64,000 nt of DNA. It comes from Strigamia acuminata. Its lineage: Eukaryota > Arthropoda > Chilopoda > Geophilomorpha > Linotaeniidae. Of the stretch, positions 57,723-64,000 are shown in pieces (position 1 is the stretch's first letter; each line of letters opens with the position of its first letter). A program made the translations under genes and the position numbers. The notes below the pieces were generated by a model. That model searched no databases. It was not told where the DNA came from and saw only the letters and a program-made list of their open reading frames with translations. The DNA lies in contig OX442316.1 in the NCBI GenBank assembly GCA_949358305.1, positions 4,216,001 through 4,280,000 on the forward strand. The letters are read 5' to 3'.

Positions 57723-58198
57723 TTAGCAATAACATGCAGATTTTTTCAAAGAATTTCTATGAAAATAACTCCATCTGCAGCTGCTAGTCAGTTTTTTATT
57801 GTCGTGCGATTTCCGGGTCTTATCTATCGGGAATGAGTCGATTATCAGTTGAAAATAAAACGAAAATTGCTGTCAACAAAAGCAGTCATTGTTTTTTTAA
57901 TTGATTTTCTGTGAATTATCGCTGCGATTAATCTCACAAGTCAGGACTTGATGAAAAATACGGTAATTTATTTTCCAATGAGATTGACGTACCGTACCTA
58001 GATCGTACGGCTGATTTTGGCTTTGACTGTTTTTCCTTCTTGATTCGTGATTGGTGCCGGTGTACCTACGTGCTTGACGTTACGATAACGTATACCCACG
58101 AAGAGATATTTAACCGAATGTCTCTCAATGATCCAGTTAGTTATTGCTTTGTGCAGATTTCAGAAGGTTCTCGATTATTACATAGTTAACGGAGCATT

Positions 58199-58575
58199 AT
58201 GAGTACTAACGGTTCTGAAGAAGTAAAATCCTCTGAGATGGAGATGGAGAAGTATGACGATAGCCATTGCGAAGGAGCGGATTCGTTGTGCGTGAAATTG
58301 ATCGCTTCCGACGAAAAACCATTTATTATTCTTCGGGAATATGCAATTCAGTCGGAGACCATTAAGGCCATGCTCAGTGAACCGGGCCAGTGGGCCGAAT
58401 CCGAACGAATCAAGTGAAGCTGCGCGAAATTTCGAGCCCCGTGCTTGAACAGGTGTGCAAATATTTGGCATATAAAGCGAAATACCACGAAAGTGCCGTG
58501 GAAATCCCCGAATTTCCCATAGCGGTGGACATGTGCCTCGAATTGATGATGGCGGCCAATTTCTTAGCTTGCTGA
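58199..58575 (+). pseudogene. Elongin C copy, frameshifted
   Basis: The frame starts as in the intact copies ([13 protein letters not shown]) and follows them to AESE. One A is missing near 58405 (GAACGAATC where the intact copies have GAAACGAATC), and a stop follows three codons later (SERIK, TGA at 58415-58417). The rest, from NQVKLREIS to NFLAC, continues in another frame to 58575. It also reads SEP where the family has SGP. The 5' flank is shared with the copies at 12 kb and 63 kb. Confidence 0.88.
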
Positions 58576-59106
58576 AGTTAATATTCATTTCTTTTCAATT
58601 ATCCATTCTTTCAACTGTTTTTTGTCGAATAAAATTTAGTCATTCTCTAATTAATTATTTCCGTTTTTAAAATCCTTAGTAGCTGTTATTTAATTAATCT
58701 TGCCTTTATTTGGAATAAATATTTGGAAATCAAAACAAACTACTTAAAGGAGTCGGTCCAAATCCAAATCCAATCCCAATGCCAGGACTTATTAAGAGGT
58801 GCATTGAGTGAAGAAAAATAGAATAATATTTCAAAATTAAATTTTATAAATTACTACATTCAACGAGCACAAAAATATTACAATTTCACGTCAATGTTTT
58901 GCAAACTTGCAATTTTCTGCATAGAGAGTCAAAATTACAAAAAAAAATTCAAATTTTATTCAATTATCCCAAAAAAATAAATATAAATTATTATACAGGG
59001 TGGCCCAAATAAACCTGACCCGGGTGTCTCAATTAAATATATATAAATCATTTTTAAAATAAATTAAAAAAAAACCTTAAATTTCTATATGAGTAATTGG
59101 AGACTT
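58576..59106. other. Between elongin C pseudogene and tRNA
   Basis: The shared 3' flank of the elongin C cassette (to about 58720) is followed by AT-rich DNA and the motif ACAGGGTGGCCCAAATAAAC at 58995, repeated at 60463. This resembles the ends of Tc1/mariner-type elements, but I see no partner inverted repeat. Confidence 0.5.
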
Positions 59107-59177
59107 GGAGACGCCGGGAATTGAACCCGGGACTTTTCACATGCGAAGCGAACACTCTACCGCTGAGTTACGTCCCC
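59107..59177 (-). tRNA. trnA-CGC: tRNA-Ala (anticodon CGC), copy 1
   Basis: Read on the - strand: GGGGACG acceptor, D arm ACTC/GAGT, anticodon stem TTCGC/GTGAA with loop TTCGCAT (CGC), T arm CCGGG-TTCAATT-CCCGG and acceptor CGTCTCC. All stems pair. The acceptor contains the G3-U70 pair that identifies alanine tRNAs. 71 nt, no intron. B box GGTTCAATTCC is good. A run of eight or more T lies about 35 nt beyond the 3' end. Confidence 0.88.
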
Positions 59178-59781
59178 GAATGATCGAATGATCAAAAAAC
59201 ACTAAAAAATAAATTTCCATCAATAAAAAGCTTACTGTCAAAAATGTGTCTCATCAGATAAAAATTAAAAACAAACAAAAACACTTGAAATTCTTTCCTC
59301 TATTCCAGCCACAAAACAGCAAAATTACATAAATCACTTCCTTTAAAGATGTACGATTTGTTTTTTTTATATGATTACACTTACAGTTTTAGCGATTTTT
59401 CATTTTCAACAAGCTGATGGCTGTGAGCCAACAACTGGAATGGCAAGTACAGTCTGTTATTCTGCGGTATCGTCCTGTGGCTACCCGCTCATATCGCTGC
59501 ATTATGGGAAGACGTCACTAATGGCCGCTACATTTTGAAAAACATCAGCGTCGTCACAAAGGCCGTAATATAAGATTTTGAGAGGTTTGTGTTGTGTGTA
59601 ATGAAACATTTCAATCATTAAAGACGTGATAAGTATTTTGTTCATCTTTTTCTGATAATTTATCTTTGTACAATTTGATTTCTCATTCAGATTTGTCAAA
59701 TTTCAAACCATAACTTAATTGTTTTTTGTTAGTTGAAATTTCTGATCAGAAATATGATTATTGAACAGTTAACGGAGCATT

Positions 59782-60153
59782 ATGAGTACTAACGGTTCTG
59801 AAGAAGTAAAATCCTCCGAGGTGGAGAAGTATGACGATAGCGATTGCGAAGGAGCGGATTCGTTGTGCGTGAAATTGATCGCTTCCGACGAAAAACCATT
59901 TATTATTCTTCGGGATCATGCAATTCAGTCGGAGACTATTAAGGCCATGCTTAGTGGACCGGGCCAGTGGGCCGAATCCGAAACGAATCAAGTGAAGCTG
60001 CGCGAAATTTCGAGCCCCGTGCTTGAACAGGTGTGCAAATACCTGGCATATAAAGCTAAACACCACGAAAGTGCCGTGGAAATCCCCGAATTTCCGATAG
60101 CGGTGGACATGTGCCTCGAATTGATGATGGCAGCCAATTTCTTAGCTTGCTGA
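59782..60153 (+). CDS. Elongin-C: Elongin C-like protein, intact intronless copy (123 aa)
   Basis: The only uninterrupted copy among the three near 58-64 kb. Motifs: [79 protein letters not shown] and NFLAC. It has the acidic N-terminal extension with a single [13 protein letters not shown] segment. Unlike the other copies it lacks the shared 230-bp 5' flank: upstream of GAACAGTTAACGGAGC the sequence is instead that of the repeat unit (also seen at 61090-61220 without a gene). Its promoter may therefore differ, and it may be silent despite an intact frame. Confidence 0.85.
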   Translation: MSTNGSEEVKSSEVEKYDDSDCEGADSLCVKLIASDEKPFIILRDHAIQSETIKAMLSGPGQWAESETNQVKLREISSPVLEQVCKYLAYKAKHHESAVEIPEFPIAVDMCLELMMAANFLAC

Positions 60154-60585
60154 GGATAATTTTAATTTTATTTTTTTCAATTTTCCATTCTTTCAACTGT
60201 TTTTTTGTCGAATAAAATTTAGTCATTCTCTAATTAATTATTTGCGTTTTTAAAATCCTTAGTAGCTGTTATTTAATTAATCTTGCCTTTATTTGGAAGA
60301 CTGGACAAAATGAACAGTTCCAGAGATGCTCGCTGCATCATCGTCCACCCATCATACTCATTACGTCTTGGTTGTAAATGTGAATAACGATAAATACAAC
60401 TGATTCAATAAATTAAATTAAAACAATTTCTTAATTTTTATATATTTTTTATAAATTATTATACAGGGTGGCCCAAATAAACCTGACCCGACAATGCAAG
60501 GAGGATTATTAAGGGTGTCTCAATTAAATATATATTAATCATTGTTAAATGAAAAAAAATCTTAACTTTTTATAATTGGAGACTT
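60154..60585. other. Spacer of the duplicated unit
   Basis: 3' flank of the intact elongin C copy with GTCGAATAAAATTTAG, then AT-rich DNA and the second ACAGGGTGGCCCAAATAAAC (60463). Confidence 0.5.
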
Positions 60586-60656
60586 GGAGACGCCGGGAAT
60601 TGAACCCGGGACTTTTCACATGCGAAGCGAACACTCTACCGCTGAGTTACGTCCCC
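60586..60656 (-). tRNA. trnA-CGC: tRNA-Ala (anticodon CGC), copy 2
   Basis: Same 71-nt sequence as the gene at 59107 as far as I can compare, with the same flanks (GACTTGGAGACGCC, ACGTCCCCGAATGATC), so it arose by duplication of the 1.5-kb unit. Confidence 0.88.
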
Positions 60657-63234
60657 GAATGATCAAAAGCTACTAAAAACCAAATTTTCATAAAAAAAAA
60701 AGCCCACTTTCAAAAAAGTGTATCATCAGATAAAATAATCAGATAAAAATTAAAAACAAACAAAAACACTTGAAATTCGTTCCTTTATTCCGGGCACAAA
60801 ACAGCAAAATTACATAAATCACTTCCTTTAAAGAAATACGATTTGTTTTTTTTATATGATTTTTCATTTTCAACAAGCCGATGGCTGTGAGCCAACAACT
60901 CGAATGGCAAGTACAGTCTGTTATTCTGTGGTACCGTTCTGTGTCTACCCGCTCATATCGCTGCATTGTGGGAAGGCCTCACTAATGGCCGCTACATTTT
61001 GAGAAACATCAGCGTCGTCCTAAAGGCCGTTATATAAGATTTTGATAGGTTTGTGTTGTGTGTAATGAAACATTTCAATCATTAAAGACGTGATAAGTAT
61101 TTTGTTCATCTTTTTCTGATAATTTATCTTTGTACAATTTGATTTCTCATTCAGATTTGTCAAATTTCAAACCATAACTTAATTGTTTTTTGTTAGTTGA
61201 AATTTCTGATCAGAAATATGAAATATAAAATATAAAATACGAAATATAAAAATTGAAAAAGTATTCACTTATTTACTTACTTATTTATTTATTTATTTAT
61301 TTGCAGATTGAATTTGTGTTACTCAAACGACGTCATCTAGTGGGGCGCATAAACTGAAACGAAAATGAAAATCAGCAACACTTCCGACGAATCAGATTTT
61401 CTACCATTTTGAGAGCAAATATTCTTCACTCTTGGGCACGAATATTTTAGCTGTATACGTACATTGCATAGCGAGGGTGAGGTTTTATTGAATTTGATTT
61501 AAAAGTTTATTGATGGACAAGTGGCGTACATTTTGTTGTTGTTTATACGACAGTTGGTTTGGCTTGAATATTTATCGAAAAGAAGAAATTACACTGTCAT
61601 TTTGCACCACCGTGATTGAGACAGCTTGGAGGAAATGCCACGCAGTGCAGTTCAAATCAATGCTGGTGGTGCATGTTGTAAAATTGATTTGAAATAACAC
61701 ATGGTGCTTATTTCATTGGCAAGATCTTGTCACGGTGTTTCATATCGAATATCGACAAACTTGCAATAAAATTCTACGAGATGATCTTCTCGCAAATGCG
61801 CCCCGATCAAGTTGACAAAAATACACAATTTACTTTACTGATTGTAGTGAAAAAATGCACTTAAATTACATCGATTATCCTTCGGGTTAATTTCAGAGTG
61901 TAAGAAAAGGTTTTTAAAATAGTTACCCAAGTACTATAAATTTGGCAGGAAACAAATACGGTAAATAATTGTTATTTTTAATTATATTTACAGTGCTTAC
62001 GTGAGAAAAGGAAAAGATGATATCGAACAAAGGAAAAAAAAACGAATTTAACGTTGCTTCTCCAGGATCGGAATGTAAAACCATCAAATATTTATTGGTG
62101 AGTGAGTAATACTTTTTCTTTCACCAAAGACAACTTTAAAACTGATTTACACCTGTAGAGCACAGGATCCAAAAGTTGACCTTAATATGTTCAATACAAT
62201 TTGAATACACATTCAAAAATGTGATTGCCATTGAACTACTTTGTGCTCATTTTAATTTTGTGGATCAGGATGGATGGGCGTGGTTTTGAATCTGAGTGCG
62301 GGTAACAGTTGAAAATTCTTTTTGAAAATATTCCATCCACAAAAGAATATGGTGACTTTCAATAAATCTAAATTAAAATTAACTTTCTTTTTAAATAACG
62401 AAAAGCTTCAAATTGGCGCCGGGGTCATAAAAATCACCAATTTTTTAAATAAAATCAGTGATTTTTATGAAGATATCAGTGATTCATTTACTTGTAAAAA
62501 TCGGTGATTTTTTAATAACCCACCGGGCCCGAATAAGCGCCGGGTTCAAAAAATAAATCAACGTCCGGTTATTTATTTGAAGCTTTAAGATAGGTGTGAG
62601 TCAATTACGATGGCATTAATTTCTATACACTTACAAAATCCATCGGCATACTTGTATGCGCAATTTCCACGCCAGATTTGCATCTATTTTACGATATACG
62701 GTACGAGTGGATACCCGTGCGGGCCGGACTATAAATTTGATACTTTTTTGGTGATTTCGATTCTTTATGAACGAAAGTGCAACTTTGCACAACATCGAGT
62801 TGTGAAAAAATAACCTCTTCGGGGGTTAGTACGGTATATTCAAAATTTCTATGGAAATAACTCCATCTGCATCTGCTAGGTCAGTTTCTACTGACGTGCG
62901 ATTTCCGGGTCTTAATTATCAGGAATGAGTCGATTGTCAGTTGAAAATAAAACGAAAATCGCTGTCAACAATAGCAGCTTGATAAAAATCGATTACCGGA
63001 AATTTGTTGTCCAATGAGATTGACGTACCGTACGTAGATCGTACGGCTGATTTGGGCTACGACTGTTTTTCCTCCTTGAATCGTGATTGGTGCCATTGTA
63101 CCTGCGTGCTTAACGTAACGATAACGTATACCCATGAGGAGATATTTAACCGAATGTCTCTCAATGATCCAGTTAGTTATTGCTTTGTGCAGATTTCAGA
63201 AGGTCGTCGATCATTTAACAGTTAACGGAGCATT
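60657..63234. other. Unannotated region between duplicated units
   Basis: 60670-61220 repeats the unit described above but ends without an elongin C copy. 61260-62600 looks unique and AT-rich; I find no supported gene, only a weak frame at 61513 (MDKWRTFCCC). 62380-62520 has several GTGATTTTT/AAATCACC words able to pair. From about 62740 the sequence again matches the elongin C upstream block of 57.5-58.2 kb. Confidence 0.5.
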
Positions 63235-63612
63235 ATAAGTGCTAACGGTTCTGAAGAAGTAAAATCCTCCGAAATGGAGATGAAGAAGTATGACGATAGC
63301 CATTGCGAAGGAGCCGATTCGTTGTGCGTGAAATTGATCGCTTCCGATGAAAAACCATTCTTCATTCTTCGGGAACATGCAATTCAGTAGGAGACCGTTA
63401 AGGCCATGCTTAGTGGACCGGGCCAGTGGGCCGAATCCGAAACGAATCAAGTGAAGCTGCGCGAAATTTCGAGCCCCGTGCTTGAACAAGTGTGCAAATA
63501 TTTGGCATATAAAGCGAAATACCACGAAAGTGCCGTGGAAATCCCCGAATTTCCGATAGCGGTGGACATGTGCCTCGAATTGATGATGGCAGCTAATTTC
63601 TTAGCTTGCTGA
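63235..63612 (+). pseudogene. Elongin C copy, lost start codon and internal stop
   Basis: The position of the initiator ATG reads ATA (63235-63237), and codon 52 is TAG (63388-63390) where intact copies have TCG. The rest is close to the intact copy and remains in frame to NFLAC and the stop at 63610-63612. The 5' flank is shared with the copies at 12 kb and 58 kb. Confidence 0.88.
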
Positions 63613-64000
63613 AGATAATATTCATTTCTTTTCAATTTCCCATTCTTTCAACTTTTTTTTTGTCGAATAAAATTTAGTCATTCTCTAATTTGCGTTTTTA
63701 AAATCCTTAGTAGCTGTTATTTAATTAATCTTGCCTTTACAGTATTTGGAAGACTGGACAAAATGAACAGTTCCAGAGATGAAAGTGTAAAAAAATACTG
63801 TAGTTTATTTTGAAACTCCACCTCTAAAATAATAAGTAATAATAATAAATAAAAATAAATAACATGATAAACTAAAAAAAAACTAATTCCGATACTTAAA
63901 TTAAAACAATTTCTTAATTTTTGCATTGATCTAGATTTTTTAAAGATAAAAAACAAGAGATGCATTCAATTCCTACAAGTTAAATCAAGAGAAACCTTTT
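63613..64000. other. 3' flank of the last elongin C copy
   Basis: Continues the shared 3' flank to about 63780 (TAGTAGCTGTTATTTAATTAATC, GGAAGACTGGACAAAATGAAC, as at 60290), then AT-rich DNA to the window edge. No gene seen. Confidence 0.55.

Larger units (their letters stand above)
56524..58198. other. Intergenic, left edge of the duplicated elongin C region
   Basis: AT-rich to about 57130. From 57140 the sequence matches segments further right (for example 57310-57440 with 59430-59570 and 60890-61030). A small inverted-repeat element lies at 57579-57722, and the conserved elongin C 5' flank at about 57960-58198. Confidence 0.55.
57140..61220. repeat. Tandem segmental duplication, unit about 1.5 kb
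   Basis: Matching blocks in the same order: AAAACACTTGAAATTC...TTCC at about 57208, 59278 and 60768; TCTGTTATTC...GGTACCGTCC at about 57328, 59452 and 60916; ACGTGATAAGTATTTTGTTC at about 59625 and 61089; tRNA-Ala at 59107 and 60586; elongin C at 58199 and 59782. A further, partial copy covers about 62740-63760. Confidence 0.8.

Noticed and set aside
61510-61692. Frame of 60 codons beginning MMDKWRTFCCC
   Set aside because: Short, isolated, no signal peptide or splice partner, and in AT-rich DNA.
62740-63225. Frame of 73 codons upstream of the last elongin C copy
   Set aside because: It lies in the conserved 5' flank of the cassette, but the corresponding flanks at 12 kb and 58 kb do not keep it open, so it is not a conserved coding sequence.

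Overview
This is a eukaryotic nuclear window, almost certainly from an arthropod. The evidence is a forked/espin-type actin bundler, a Shroom gene without a visible PDZ domain, a peritrophin-type (ChtBD2) secreted protein, a Copia element primed by an internal fragment of initiator tRNA-Met, and a short (TTAGG)n tract. I cannot name the species. Most introns are either 60-100 bp or several kb; the large ones are AT-rich and carry minisatellites whose unit differs from intron to intron.

Layout. (1) 1-11354, + strand: the 3' half of a forked/espin homologue (last ankyrin repeats, proline-rich linker, WH2-like segment and C-terminal module). One intron holds a full-length, apparently recent Copia LTR retrotransposon (5058-9787). 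(2) 11713-12132, - strand: an intronless elongin C copy, convergent with forked and head-to-head with (3) NPRL2 (12489-14534, +, nine exons), a GATOR1 subunit. (4) 15539-17483, +: a secreted protein with one chitin-binding type 2 domain. (5) 18566-18875 and 19347-19699, +: a tandem pair of small secreted eight-cysteine proteins. (6) About 20 kb to 54.6 kb, +: Shroom, a Rho-kinase-binding cytoskeletal scaffold. Ten shared coding exons (39395-54596) end in a clear ASD2 domain. Upstream and inside the gene lie up to nine candidate alternative N-termini, eight of which are separate exons with a donor in the phase needed to join the next shared exon. (7) 55483-55854 and 56236-56523, - strand: two small unrecognised genes with hydrophobic helices. 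(8) 57.1-63.7 kb: duplicated blocks of about 1.5 kb with one intact elongin C copy, two broken copies and two tRNA-Ala(CGC) genes.

Two structural patterns recur. Across the Shroom region the + strand is G/T-rich just after promoter-like or exonic segments, becomes A/C-rich before the next one, and a minisatellite usually sits at the change. The same elongin C cassette also appears on both strands, 46 kb apart. Forked and Shroom both act on the actin cytoskeleton, but nothing in the sequence shows that the neighbouring genes are functionally linked.
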